64,000 nucleotides of DNA from Clostridium algoriphilum (GTDB taxonomy: Bacteria > Bacillota > Clostridia > Clostridiales > Clostridiaceae), in NCBI RefSeq assembly GCF_020443705.1, contig NZ_JAIZZK010000009.1, positions 1 to 64,000 of the forward strand, in the 5' to 3' direction. Of this stretch, positions 28,426-37,062 are shown piece after piece. How positions within the stretch are numbered: position 1 is the first letter of the stretch; each line of letters starts with the position of its first letter. The notes under the pieces are model-generated. The model was not told the origin of the DNA. It searched no databases and saw only the letters and a program-made list of their open reading frames with translations. A program made the translations under genes and the position numbers.

Positions 28426-29466
28426 ATGAAAAAGACAAAAATTTTACTTGTATCTGACGGTGGAGTTACTTCCAAACTAATGAAAAAAATGTTTGAGCTT
28501 GAGAAATATGGTGCTGAAGTATCTATGATAGAAGACAAAGATATGTATGCTATGGGACCTATCACTGACCGTATGCTTCAAATTGAATTAGGTGGTGTTG
28601 CTGCTGCTCCTACTTACAAGCCTTTACTAGATGCTTGCAAGGATAAAGATATTATAGTGGTACATGTTGCTTCCATAAATAAAGAAGTTATTAACGCCTC
28701 TGAGAATTTAAAGGTTGCTGCCGTATTACGAGGTGGTTATGAAAACGCTGATGTAGAAGCATTAACTGAACGTGGTATTAAGCTTATAAATGCACCATGG
28801 AGGAGTGCTCATGCTGTAGCTGATTTTACTGTTGGTATGATGATTGCTGAAAATAAGAATATCGCACGTAGTCATAAGTGTATTTCTGAAGGAAAATGGT
28901 GTAAAAAATTTGTAAACCAAGAATATATTCATGATATGCGTACATGTACTGTAGGTATCATTGGCTTTGGTTATATTGGGCGTCAGCTTGTTAAAAGATT
29001 AAGTGGTTTTGGTTCTAAAGTTATTATATATGATCCATTTATGGATCCTAAGGTTATCAAAGAAGCCGGATGTACAGCAGTAACATTTGAGGAGTTATTA
29101 GCACAATCTGATTTTGTTACAGTGCACATACGTCTTTCAGACAAAACCAATAAGTTCATTGGGGAAAAAGAATTTTCTCAAATGAAATCCACTGCATATT
29201 TTATAAATACTGCACGTGCTGGTATAGTCGATACAGATGCACTTATTCATGCATTACAAACAAAATCCATTGGTGGTGCTGCTATCGATGTATTTGATAA
29301 CGAACCATTACCATCTGATAGTCCATTCTTGAAATTAGAAAATATTACACTTACGTCGCACTTGGCAGGTACGTCATGTGATACTATGCGTAATTCTGTT
29401 GAAATAGGTTTTGATGATATTAAAAATTATTTGCAAGGTGTACCAATGCAAAATGTACGTAACTAA
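28426..29466 (+). CDS. D-isomer-specific 2-hydroxyacid dehydrogenase (first of two)
   Basis: A 346-residue NAD-dependent oxidoreductase of the SerA/2-hydroxyacid dehydrogenase superfamily. The Rossmann motif TVGIIGFGYIGRQL is near residue 175. Catalytic Arg in HIRLSD, Glu in FDNEPLP, and His in LTSHLAGTS complete the Arg-Glu-His triad. Conserved LRGGYENAD and ADFTVGMMIAE segments are shared with the homologue at 30191, so the two derive from a duplication, although overall identity is moderate. First gene of a Gat-type PTS operon; the substrate is probably a sugar-acid (phosphate) derivative. No ACT domain is present, so serine synthesis is unlikely. Confidence 0.9.
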   Translation: MKKTKILLVSDGGVTSKLMKKMFELEKYGAEVSMIEDKDMYAMGPITDRMLQIELGGVAAAPTYKPLLDACKDKDIIVVHVASINKEVINASENLKVAAVLRGGYENADVEALTERGIKLINAPWRSAHAVADFTVGMMIAENKNIARSHKCISEGKWCKKFVNQEYIHDMRTCTVGIIGFGYIGRQLVKRLSGFGSKVIIYDPFMDPKVIKEAGCTAVTFEELLAQSDFVTVHIRLSDKTNKFIGEKEFSQMKSTAYFINTARAGIVDTDALIHALQTKSIGGAAIDVFDNEPLPSDSPFLKLENITLTSHLAGTSCDTMRNSVEIGFDDIKNYLQGVPMQNVRN

Positions 29467-29562
29467 GTAATTCAGATTCATTGTTGACAAGTAAGTGTTG
29501 AATATATAATGTAAAAGGGAGGTAATATAAATAAAATATGAATGAATTGGAGAATGAAACAT

Positions 29563-30129
29563 ATGGACATTAAAGGAAACAAATTTTTAATAATTCCCTC
29601 TGTGAGGATGATTAAAGATCTAGCATATGCGCTTACACTTGATAATCCATACATACTATTAAGTGAAACTCATATAGGTAATTTAAGATCTCTTGCAGAT
29701 ATGTGTCATAAAGCTAATAAAAAGGTAATAGTTAATCTGGAATTGATAGGAGGTTTAAATCTAGATAAAATAGGAATTCTTTTTATAAAACAGTTGTATA
29801 AAGTCGATGTTGTAATTGGTGCTAGTACATCTAAGATAAATATGTTGAACAATATTGGATTAGATACAATACAAAGGATTACATTAATGGATTCTAAATC
29901 TTTTGATACTTCGTTAAAATCTATTCCAGGTTCTAAATGTGCTGCAATAGAAATAAGACCATGCATTTATGGTATAAAATTTATCGAAAAAATAAGAAAA
30001 GTTAAAAATGTGCCATTGTTTTTGGGTGGGTTCATTGATGATGTAGATATGATTCATAAGGCGAAAGAAGCTGGATTTGTAGGAGCTACTACAAGTTGTA
30101 AATCCTTGTGGGATATGAAAACAAAATAA
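29563..30129 (+). CDS. GlpP-family glycerol-3-phosphate-responsive antiterminator homologue
   Basis: A 188-residue TIM-barrel-like protein of the G3P_antiterm family (PF04309). Motifs follow GlpP: IPSVRMIKDLAYAL at the start, ILLSETHIGNL, KKVIVNLELIGGL, DVVIGASTSKINML, GLDTIQRITLMDS, AAIEIRPCIYG, and GFVGATTSCKSLWDM at the end. GlpP binds leader mRNA with G3P and prevents termination upstream of glp genes. Here it sits second in an operon whose leader carries a strong terminator, so it is probably the operon's own antiterminator. The ATG at 29563 is chosen because GGAG lies 10 bases upstream; ATG codons at 29542 and 29554 are alternatives. Confidence 0.88.
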   Translation: MDIKGNKFLIIPSVRMIKDLAYALTLDNPYILLSETHIGNLRSLADMCHKANKKVIVNLELIGGLNLDKIGILFIKQLYKVDVVIGASTSKINMLNNIGLDTIQRITLMDSKSFDTSLKSIPGSKCAAIEIRPCIYGIKFIEKIRKVKNVPLFLGGFIDDVDMIHKAKEAGFVGATTSCKSLWDMKTK

Positions 30130-30196
30130 ATTAGTTGTGTAGTGTAATATAATCTAAAAATAACATTGAATAATTTAAATAAAAGGAGGGATGAGC

Positions 30197-31261
30197 ATGA
30201 AAATAGTTGGAATAGGTGACTCATTAATTCCAGAAAACTACATTAAAGAAGGATTTAAAAACTTTGAAGAGCAGGGAGTTAAAGTAGAAACTATTCAATG
30301 GAGGCTGGAAAGTTATAAAGAACTACAAAACATTAATCTTATGGTTGAAACTGGAGGGAGTGAAGCGTATGAGCCACCCAAATATATTTTTGACGCGGTA
30401 AAAGATGCAGATATTATCATTACGCAATTTTGTCCAATAACAAAAAAACTGATTGATTATTGCGATAATTTAAAAGCTGTTGGTGTTTTAAGAGGTGGAT
30501 ATGAAAATATAAATTTTCAGTATGCAGATGAAAAAGGAATTATTGTATTTAACACACCAGGAAGAAATGCAAATGCCGTGGCCGATTTCACAGTGGGACT
30601 TCTAATTTCTGAATGCAGAAATATATCAAAGAGTCATTTGAATTTAAAAGATGGTAAATGGGTTAGGGATTATACAAATGCTGATTCTGTTCCTGATTTA
30701 GCTGATAAAATAGTAGGAATTATTGGTTTTGGAGAAATAGGAAGAAAAGTTGCAAAAAGATTAGCTGGTTTTGATATGAAGATTGTTTCATATGATCCTT
30801 TTTTTAGGGGCAAAGTTTTAGATGTGGAAATGGTAACATTAGAAAAATTAATGAGAATTTCTGATTTTGTGACTTTACATGCAAGGTTAACAAAAGATAC
30901 GGAAGGGTTAATTAATAAAGATTTATTAAGCTTAATGAAGCCAACTGCATACTTAATTAATTCTGCAAGATCTGGGTTAATTGATGAAAAGGCATTGTAT
31001 GATGCATTAAAAAATAAAAAAATTATTGGTGCTGCATTAGATGTTTTCGATGAAGAGCCACCAAGTAAAGAGTATCCATTGCTTACTTTAGAAAATATTA
31101 CTGTAACACCTCATTTAGCTGGTGGAACTAAAGATGCATTTACTAATTCACCAAAACTTTTAGCAGCTGAAATGATTAAAGTTTTAACTGGAGTTAAGTC
31201 AAGATATGTTGTAAATAAAGACACTTATAGCGAAAATACAAATAGCTGTAGAAAATTATAA
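30197..31261 (+). CDS. D-isomer-specific 2-hydroxyacid dehydrogenase (second of two)
   Basis: A 354-residue homologue of the dehydrogenase at 28426. Rossmann motif IVGIIGFGEIGRKVAKRL, Arg in LHARLTKD, Glu in FDEEPPSKE, His in VTPHLAGGT. LRGGYENINF and AVADFTVGLLISECRN match the first copy. It is also close to the uncharacterised C-terminal-binding-protein-like dehydrogenases found with Gat PTS genes. ATG 30197 is preferred over 30191 because AGGAGGG abuts the latter. Two related dehydrogenases suggest an oxidation plus reduction pair (epimerisation) or two substrates. Confidence 0.88.
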   Translation: MKIVGIGDSLIPENYIKEGFKNFEEQGVKVETIQWRLESYKELQNINLMVETGGSEAYEPPKYIFDAVKDADIIITQFCPITKKLIDYCDNLKAVGVLRGGYENINFQYADEKGIIVFNTPGRNANAVADFTVGLLISECRNISKSHLNLKDGKWVRDYTNADSVPDLADKIVGIIGFGEIGRKVAKRLAGFDMKIVSYDPFFRGKVLDVEMVTLEKLMRISDFVTLHARLTKDTEGLINKDLLSLMKPTAYLINSARSGLIDEKALYDALKNKKIIGAALDVFDEEPPSKEYPLLTLENITVTPHLAGGTKDAFTNSPKLLAAEMIKVLTGVKSRYVVNKDTYSENTNSCRKL

Positions 31262-31343
31262 ATTTAAATTTAAAAAGTAGGATAGATATTGTAACTTGTG
31301 GAATGTCAATGAGGCAATAGTAAAGATATGGGAGGGAATTAAA

Positions 31344-32237
31344 ATGGGATTGGTAAATTTAGAAAGCATATTAAGCGATGCAAGAAAAAATAAGTATGCA
31401 GTAGGTGCATTTGATGTAAGCAATAATGATATGGCTATGGCAGTTATAGAGGTAGCGGAAGAACTAAAATCACCAGTGATTTTAATGGGATTAAAGGTTG
31501 ATCTAGAAGGAGATAGGCTACAATATTGGACAACTGCACTAAAAGCAATGGCTAAGAAGGCTAGTGTACCAGTTTGTTTACATTTAGACCATGCAACAGA
31601 TGTGGATTTTATTAAGAAATCAATAGATAATGGGTTTACATCTGTTATGTTTGATGGATCTGTACTACCATTAGAAGAAAATATAAGAATTACTAAAGAA
31701 GTTGTGGAATATGCACATAAATTTAATGTGTCCGTAGAAGCGGAATTAGGCCATGTTGGTGATGGAATTGTAGGAAATTCAGAAACAGGCGTAGTAAAAG
31801 ATGATAAAGATGCATATGATAATCCTGATGATTTTTTAACAAATCCAAAAGAAATGGAATATTTCATTAAAAGTACAGGTATTGATGCATTAGCTGTTGC
31901 AGTTGGAACTGCACATGGGGTATATGTAAACGAGCCAAAACTACACTTTGATAGACTCGATGATTTAAATAAAATTTCAACATTACCATTGGTAATGCAT
32001 GGTGGATCGGGAACACCTGATGAAGCAATAAAAAAATCTGTTGAACTTGGAATATGTAAATTAAATATATTTTCAGAAATGCTAGCAGGGTTCTTTACAT
32101 CACTAAAGGAATTGCTAAACAGTAAGGAACAAATGTCTATTTGGCCAATTACAGCTTATGCTCGACCATTAGAAGCAATGAAAGATGTTGTTAGAGATAA
32201 AATAATATTATTAGGATCTAATAATAGGGTAAAATAA
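31344..32237 (+). CDS. Class II ketose-bisphosphate aldolase (GatY/KbaY/Fba type)
   Basis: A 297-residue zinc aldolase. Zinc/catalytic residues: LHLDHATD (Asp-His), VEAELGHVGD, AVGTAHGVYV and LVMHGGSGTPDEAI, all as in class II aldolases. It should split a phosphorylated ketose (or keto-acid) to DHAP plus an aldehyde; tagatose-1,6-, fructose-1,6- or a related bisphosphate cannot be told apart by eye. GGGAGGG precedes the ATG at 31344. Its likely product DHAP is one step from glycerol-3-phosphate, which would link it to the GlpP-type sensor upstream. Confidence 0.9.
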   Translation: MGLVNLESILSDARKNKYAVGAFDVSNNDMAMAVIEVAEELKSPVILMGLKVDLEGDRLQYWTTALKAMAKKASVPVCLHLDHATDVDFIKKSIDNGFTSVMFDGSVLPLEENIRITKEVVEYAHKFNVSVEAELGHVGDGIVGNSETGVVKDDKDAYDNPDDFLTNPKEMEYFIKSTGIDALAVAVGTAHGVYVNEPKLHFDRLDDLNKISTLPLVMHGGSGTPDEAIKKSVELGICKLNIFSEMLAGFFTSLKELLNSKEQMSIWPITAYARPLEAMKDVVRDKIILLGSNNRVK

Positions 32238-32304
32238 AAATATTAGGTAAAATTCGATTTAGTTTATATATTCAATAAATATGTATAGAAGGAGACGAAA
32301 AAAT

Positions 32305-32604
32305 ATGAAAGATAAAATAAAAATTTTATGTTGTTGTGGAGCAGGAATATGCACATCAAATTACTTAAAAGAGGATATTGAAGACAGAATTAAACAAGAA
32401 GGATTTAAAAATGTAAAAATTGAAATATGTAGAGTAAGTGATTTAGAGGATTCAATAGATGGAGCTGATCTACTTGTTACAACTGTGCAGTTAAAGAAAA
32501 CGTATTCAATTCCTATGGTAAGAGCTTTAGGAATAATGCTTGATGATGTAGCTGCTAAAAAAGCATTGGATGAGATAGTAGAAGAAATCAAGAAAATACA
32601 ATAA
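32305..32604 (+). CDS. PTS galactitol-family EIIB component
   Basis: A 99-residue EIIB-Gat protein. The phosphocysteine loop reads ILCCCGAGICTSNYL; by the pattern C-G-x-G-x-x-T-S the active residue is Cys11, flanked by unusual neighbouring cysteines (9 and 10). The tail VTTVQLKKTYSIPMVRAL matches the family. AGAAGGAGA precedes the ATG at 32305. It partners the EIIC at 32696 and the EIIA at 34034. Three consecutive cysteines are uncommon and might make the site redox-sensitive. Confidence 0.9.
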   Translation: MKDKIKILCCCGAGICTSNYLKEDIEDRIKQEGFKNVKIEICRVSDLEDSIDGADLLVTTVQLKKTYSIPMVRALGIMLDDVAAKKALDEIVEEIKKIQ

Positions 32605-32695
32605 TAAACATTATAATTTAATCTATAATAAGATTGTGAATTTACCCACTAGGCCTAGTATACAGTTATAAATAATTTTTAGGGGGAATAGTATT

Positions 32696-33970
32696 ATGGG
32701 ATTTATACATTTAATAAATACAACCTTATCAGCTTTTTTCGGATTTAATTCTACTGTAACTGTAATAAGTATTATTCTTATAGTTTCGCTGATTGTAAGA
32801 GTTCCACTGAGGAAAGCAATACTTGGTTCATTGAAGGTTTCAATAGGACTTACCGGTATATTTCTTGTTGTAGATTTAATACAGTCACAGATGGCGATGC
32901 CAATAGCAAACATGATTTCAATTTATGGAATTAATAAAAGTATAACGGACATTGGTTGGGGTTCTTTGGGATATGCTTTTGGAAATACGTATGGTTATTT
33001 TGGTGTACTAGTATTTTTAGTAGCAAATGTATTTTTAGTGTCTATAAGATATACCCAAACTTTGTATGTAGATGTTTTTAATACATGGAGACCTATGTTA
33101 CTCGGAGGTATGGTAGGGGTTGCTAGTGGAAGTTTTTTAATTGCCACAGCAGCTGTAATAATATTCCTTATGGTAGATGTAAAGGTAGCAGATATCGCGG
33201 CACCATATATAGAGAAAATTAATAATTTTCCTCCTGGTGGATCATGGCCTCATGGTGGACATTTTTCCTTCCAGTCATGTATTTCAATACCTATTGAATG
33301 GGTTTTAAAAAGAACGCCTATTATCAAGAATATAAATCTCCAGGCTGAAACCATAGAAGAAAAGTTTGGTATATTCGGTGAAACTTCAGTGATGGGAGCA
33401 ATATTAGGTATCTTAATTGGTTTATTTAGTCAGATAGGAATTATGCCTTCTTTCTTGCTTGGAGTTAAGATGGCTGCAGCATTTGTTCTTCTTCCTAGAA
33501 TGGCAGCAATACTTGTAGAAGGATGGTTCCCAGTTATAAAAGCTTCAAGAAAGATGATTGTTAGTAAACTTAAAAGGGACGATATACGTATAGCACTTGA
33601 TTGTTCAACTGTTATAGGACATCCATCAGTTATTCCTACAACATTAATTATGTATCCGTTGGCGTTAATTATATCTGTTTTCCTTCCAGGCAACCAAATG
33701 ATTGCTTCTGTAAGTTTAATAATAATTCTTTGGCAAAGTGCTGCAGTTAATGCTATTACTGAAGGGAATATTGCCCACAATATAATTATACTTTCCATAA
33801 TAACTTGCTTATTCTGTTGGGGTGCTACTTTAATGGCTGGACCTATGACTCAGTTAGCTAGTACTCTTGGATATAATCCTGCTAAAGGATTAATATCCAC
33901 TTGGGACGCTGCAGGTACTCCTGAAATAGTTATCGTATATAAAATGTTTTCATGGTTATTTCACTTCTAA
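32696..33970 (+). CDS. PTS galactitol-family EIIC permease
   Basis: A 424-residue polytopic protein of the GatC/SgcC family with about ten hydrophobic segments. Family features: FNSTVTVISIILIVSLIVRV at the start, the RYTQTLYVDVFNTW segment, and the cytoplasmic substrate-site region GGSWPHGGHFSFQS. Substrates of this family are mostly hexitols and pentitols. The AGGGGGA site precedes the ATG. Neighbouring dehydrogenases and aldolase imply a polyol or sugar acid that is phosphorylated on entry, oxidised and cleaved. Confidence 0.92.
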   Translation: MGFIHLINTTLSAFFGFNSTVTVISIILIVSLIVRVPLRKAILGSLKVSIGLTGIFLVVDLIQSQMAMPIANMISIYGINKSITDIGWGSLGYAFGNTYGYFGVLVFLVANVFLVSIRYTQTLYVDVFNTWRPMLLGGMVGVASGSFLIATAAVIIFLMVDVKVADIAAPYIEKINNFPPGGSWPHGGHFSFQSCISIPIEWVLKRTPIIKNINLQAETIEEKFGIFGETSVMGAILGILIGLFSQIGIMPSFLLGVKMAAAFVLLPRMAAILVEGWFPVIKASRKMIVSKLKRDDIRIALDCSTVIGHPSVIPTTLIMYPLALIISVFLPGNQMIASVSLIIILWQSAAVNAITEGNIAHNIIILSIITCLFCWGATLMAGPMTQLASTLGYNPAKGLISTWDAAGTPEIVIVYKMFSWLFHF

Positions 33971-34033
33971 TTAGAAAAATATTTGTAGTCTAAGTGCTAT
34001 ATTCAAGGAGAAAATTAAAAGGAGGATTGTATT

Positions 34034-34507
34034 ATGAATAATGAAACTGATGTATTTTATGATGTAGTAATGATAAAAAATATAAAAACAAAGGAAGAGG
34101 CAATAAGTTACCTAGCTAATCATTTGCATGAAAAAGGGTATGTAAATGAAAATTATGGACTTGCCACAATAGAAAGGGAACTAACTTATCCGACTGCACT
34201 TCCTACAAAACCTATAGGCATTGCGGTGCCACATTCTGTAGCTGAAAATGTTATAAAACAGGCAGTTGTGCTTGGAATAACTGATAATTTTGTTGAATTT
34301 AATGAAATGGGTAACGAAGATTCTAAAGTTAATGTTGGAATAATATTTTTACTTGCATTAAAAGGTGAAAATAATCATCTCAACTATCTAAGAAACATTG
34401 TTAATTATTGTAAAGTTGAGGCTAATGTTACAAGACTTTATGAAGCTAAGTCTGTAGATGAAGCTAATAAAATTTTCAAATGTGAAATATTAAATACAGA
34501 GAAATAA
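34034..34507 (+). CDS. PTS fructose/mannitol-type EIIA component (GatA-like)
   Basis: A 157-residue EIIA of the PTS_EIIA_2 superfamily. Phospho-His67 lies in PIGIAVPHSVAEN and the later FLLALKGENNHLNYLRNIV helix is standard. It is the Gat-type EIIA, donating phosphate to the EIIB at 32305. AAAGGAGG precedes the start. It is separated from the enzyme I gene by a ~200-base gap with a hairpin. Confidence 0.9.
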   Translation: MNNETDVFYDVVMIKNIKTKEEAISYLANHLHEKGYVNENYGLATIERELTYPTALPTKPIGIAVPHSVAENVIKQAVVLGITDNFVEFNEMGNEDSKVNVGIIFLLALKGENNHLNYLRNIVNYCKVEANVTRLYEAKSVDEANKIFKCEILNTEK

Positions 34508-34626
34508 AGCATTTTTTAAGAGAAAGTCTTTATTATAGTGCACTAGCAATAGACATAGAGGGAAGACGAAATAATATACTTTTAGTGCCAAGGCGTATAA
34601 TTACTAGTTTTCTGTGGATATAAATG

Positions 34627-34669
34627 TGCAAGCTCATAAAAAAATCTTGAGCTTGCATATTTATTTTAG
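34627..34669 (+). terminator. Intra-operon hairpin between EIIA and enzyme I genes
   Basis: TGCAAGCTCA (34627-34636) and TGAGCTTGCA (34648-34657) form a perfect 10-bp stem with an A-rich loop, followed by TATTTATTTTAG. The T-run is interrupted, so partial readthrough into the enzyme I gene is likely. Confidence 0.55.
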
Positions 34670-34710
34670 TAGAGAGTAAATTTGGAGAAGAATAGGAAGG
34701 AGTTTTCAAT

Positions 34711-36423
34711 ATGATTTTGGGTACAGGGGTCTCACCGGGAATTGCTATGGGAAAAGTTTTACTTTTACAAAATGAAGAATTTGTAATTAAAAAGAATATG
34801 ATCAATGATATTGAAGCCGAAAAAAATAGATTTTTTAAAGCTTTAGAAGATTCAAAAAATGAATTGTTACAAATTAAAGACAAAGCACTAAAAGAACTTG
34901 GCGAAGAAAAGGCCGCTATTTTTGAAGCTCATTTAATGGTGCTAAAAGATCCTGAACTGATATCAAGTACAGTGGACAAAATAGAAGTTGAAAAATTCAG
35001 TGCTGATTATTGCTTTAAGGTAGTGACTACAGACTTTATAAAATTGTTTGAAGGTATGGATAATGAATACATGAGAGAAAGAGTTTCTGACATTAGAGAT
35101 GTTTCCCAACGAGTGCTTGGATATATGCTTGGAATAAAATCAGTGGATTTATCTACACTTAAGGAGAGTGTATTATTAGTTTCTAATGATTTAACCCCTT
35201 CTCAAACTGCTAACATGGATAAAGAAAAGGTACTTGGTTTTTTAACTAATGTTGGAGGGAGAACCTCCCATACTGCAATTATGGCTAGAAGTCTTGAAAT
35301 CCCAGCCGTTGTTGGCTTGAAAAATATCACTACAACAATTAAGCAGGGTGACTATGTTATTATTGATGGAGATAGCGGTAAGGTTTTAATAAATCCAGAT
35401 GCAGAGAATATTGCTCTCTACAATAAGCTAAAAAAAGAGTGTGAAAAAATAAAACAGGGGCTACAATCAGTTAAAGACCAAGCAAGTGTAACCTTTGATG
35501 GAAAAAAAGTAGAATTAGCTGGAAATATTGGAACACCAGAAGATATTACTGGACTTTTAAACAATGGTGCGGAGGGTGTAGGATTGTTTAGAACTGAATT
35601 TATCTATATGAATAGAGAGTGTTTGCCAACAGAAGAAGAGCAATTTGATTCCTACAAAACTGTATTGGAAGCATTAAGTCCAAAGCCAGTTGTTATTAGA
35701 ACATTAGATGCAGGTGGAGATAAGGAACTTAGTTACCTAAACATTGACAAAGAGATGAATCCTTTCTTAGGATATAGAGCTATTAGAATTTGTTTGAAAG
35801 AAACAGCTTTATTTAAGACTCAATTAAGAGCCCTACTAAGAGCAAGTGTGTACGGTAATCTTAAAATTATGTTTCCTATGATTTCTAGCTTAGAAGAGCT
35901 TCTTTTAGCAAAAGATATATTGAATGAAGTTAAAGAAGAACTGGACACAAGTAAAGTTTCCTATGATTCTAACATAGAAGTAGGCATGATGATAGAAGTA
36001 CCGTCAGCAGCAATTATAAGTGATATATTGGCCAAACATGTAGATTTTCTTAGCATAGGCACAAATGATTTAATTCAATACACTTGTGCAGTGGACAGAA
36101 TGAATGAAAAAATTCATGACCTTTATAGTCCATTTAACCCAGCTGTTTTAAGACTTATTAAAATGGTTATTGATAATGGACACAAAGAAGGCATTTGGGT
36201 TGGAATGTGCGGTGAAATGGCTGGAGACAGAAAACTCATTCCTATTTTATTAGGAATGGGATTAGATGAATTTAGTATGAGTCCAATATCTATTTTACCT
36301 GCAAGAAAACTCATTCACTCATTAAGTTACAGTGATATGAAAATTTTTACAGATGTTATACTAACAATGACTTCTTCAGAGGATATACAGAGTTACATCG
36401 AAAAAGATGTAACGATACTATAA
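34711..36423 (+). CDS. Phosphoenolpyruvate-protein phosphotransferase (PTS enzyme I), operon-encoded
   Basis: A 570-residue full-length enzyme I. An N-terminal HPr-binding helical domain with KDPELISS is followed by the swivelling phosphohistidine motif VGGRTSHTAIMARSLEIPAV with His187 (Thr185 and Ser186 just before it). The PEP-binding barrel has GLFRTEFIYMN, RTLDAGGDKEL, SIGTNDLIQYTCAVDR and GMCGEMAGD, the active Cys. It autophosphorylates with PEP and charges HPr. Clusters seldom carry enzyme I together with a single sugar-specific PTS; HPr is not in the window. AAGGAGTT precedes the ATG. It is probably a paralogue of a housekeeping ptsI elsewhere. Confidence 0.93.
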   Translation: MILGTGVSPGIAMGKVLLLQNEEFVIKKNMINDIEAEKNRFFKALEDSKNELLQIKDKALKELGEEKAAIFEAHLMVLKDPELISSTVDKIEVEKFSADYCFKVVTTDFIKLFEGMDNEYMRERVSDIRDVSQRVLGYMLGIKSVDLSTLKESVLLVSNDLTPSQTANMDKEKVLGFLTNVGGRTSHTAIMARSLEIPAVVGLKNITTTIKQGDYVIIDGDSGKVLINPDAENIALYNKLKKECEKIKQGLQSVKDQASVTFDGKKVELAGNIGTPEDITGLLNNGAEGVGLFRTEFIYMNRECLPTEEEQFDSYKTVLEALSPKPVVIRTLDAGGDKELSYLNIDKEMNPFLGYRAIRICLKETALFKTQLRALLRASVYGNLKIMFPMISSLEELLLAKDILNEVKEELDTSKVSYDSNIEVGMMIEVPSAAIISDILAKHVDFLSIGTNDLIQYTCAVDRMNEKIHDLYSPFNPAVLRLIKMVIDNGHKEGIWVGMCGEMAGDRKLIPILLGMGLDEFSMSPISILPARKLIHSLSYSDMKIFTDVILTMTSSEDIQSYIEKDVTIL

Positions 36424-36483
36424 AGTGTAAGGTACATTTTTTAAGATAAACAGCCAGAATATATTCAGGGGGGAATATGGAAC

Positions 36484-36945
36484 GTGGATAAGGAGTATCA
36501 TAAAAGAATAGAAGCTATGGAATTTGCTATACAATATGATGATAGTAGGGATTACAATGGATTGAAACATGCAGACGTAGTGATTATAGGTGTTTCAAGG
36601 ACTTCAAAAACTCCTTTATGTATGTATTTAGCTCATAAAGGCATTAAAGCAATAAATATACCTTTAGTGCCTGAAGTGCCTGTTCCAGAAGAGCTATATA
36701 ACATTCATGGAAAGAAAATCATAGGGCTTACAATAAATCCTTTTGAGCTTAGTGAAATAAGAAAAAACAGAATGGGTAAATTCAATGGACTTAATTCTAA
36801 CTTTCAATATGCTAATGATTCAAGAATATTAGAAGAGTTAGATTATGCGGAAAAAATAATGAAAAAAACAAGATGTTTAACAATCGATGTTACTAAAAGA
36901 GCTATAGAGGAAACTGCTTTAATTATTATGAAAAGTATAGGGTAA
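36484..36945 (+). CDS. Half-length PPDK regulatory-protein homologue (DUF299 C-terminal domain)
   Basis: A 153-residue protein equal to the C-terminal half of the ~270-residue pyruvate,phosphate dikinase regulatory kinase/phosphorylase. It begins at the [19 protein letters not shown] segment, keeps the P-loop GVSRTSKT (residues 36-43) and the [20 protein letters not shown] and [17 protein letters not shown] ends. The N-terminal ~115 residues are absent: only 60 bases separate the start from the enzyme I stop, so this is not a frameshift. The GTG at 36484 has a GGGGGG site 10 bases upstream. PPDK and enzyme I share the T-S-H motif that this kinase family modifies. A role acting on the adjacent enzyme I is inferred. 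Confidence 0.82.
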   Translation: MDKEYHKRIEAMEFAIQYDDSRDYNGLKHADVVIIGVSRTSKTPLCMYLAHKGIKAINIPLVPEVPVPEELYNIHGKKIIGLTINPFELSEIRKNRMGKFNGLNSNFQYANDSRILEELDYAEKIMKKTRCLTIDVTKRAIEETALIIMKSIG

Positions 36946-36947
36946 AA

Positions 36948-37010
36948 TGAAAAACGTAGGCTTAGGTTAATTGTAAATCAATACAAAAATCTAAACTTAC
37001 GTTTTTAATT
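36948..37010. terminator. Bidirectional terminator between convergent operons
   Basis: AAAAACGTAGGCTTAG pairs with CTAAACTTACGTTTTT around an AT-rich loop, with A- and T-runs on both sides. It serves the Gat-type PTS operon (+) and the DUF1232 gene (-). Confidence 0.65.
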
Positions 37011-37062
37011 TTCCTTATTTCAGATAAATATTTTAAAATCTATTCAATGTGTACTAATATAA

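Noticed and set aside
28426-31261. SerA serine biosynthesis genes
   Set aside because: Both dehydrogenases lack an ACT domain and lie in a PTS/aldolase operon; phosphoglycerate dehydrogenase function is unlikely.
36424-36483. Frameshift explaining the short DUF299 gene
   Set aside because: The homologous region begins within the intergenic gap and no N-terminal DUF299 motifs appear in any frame upstream; the enzyme I gene fills the space.
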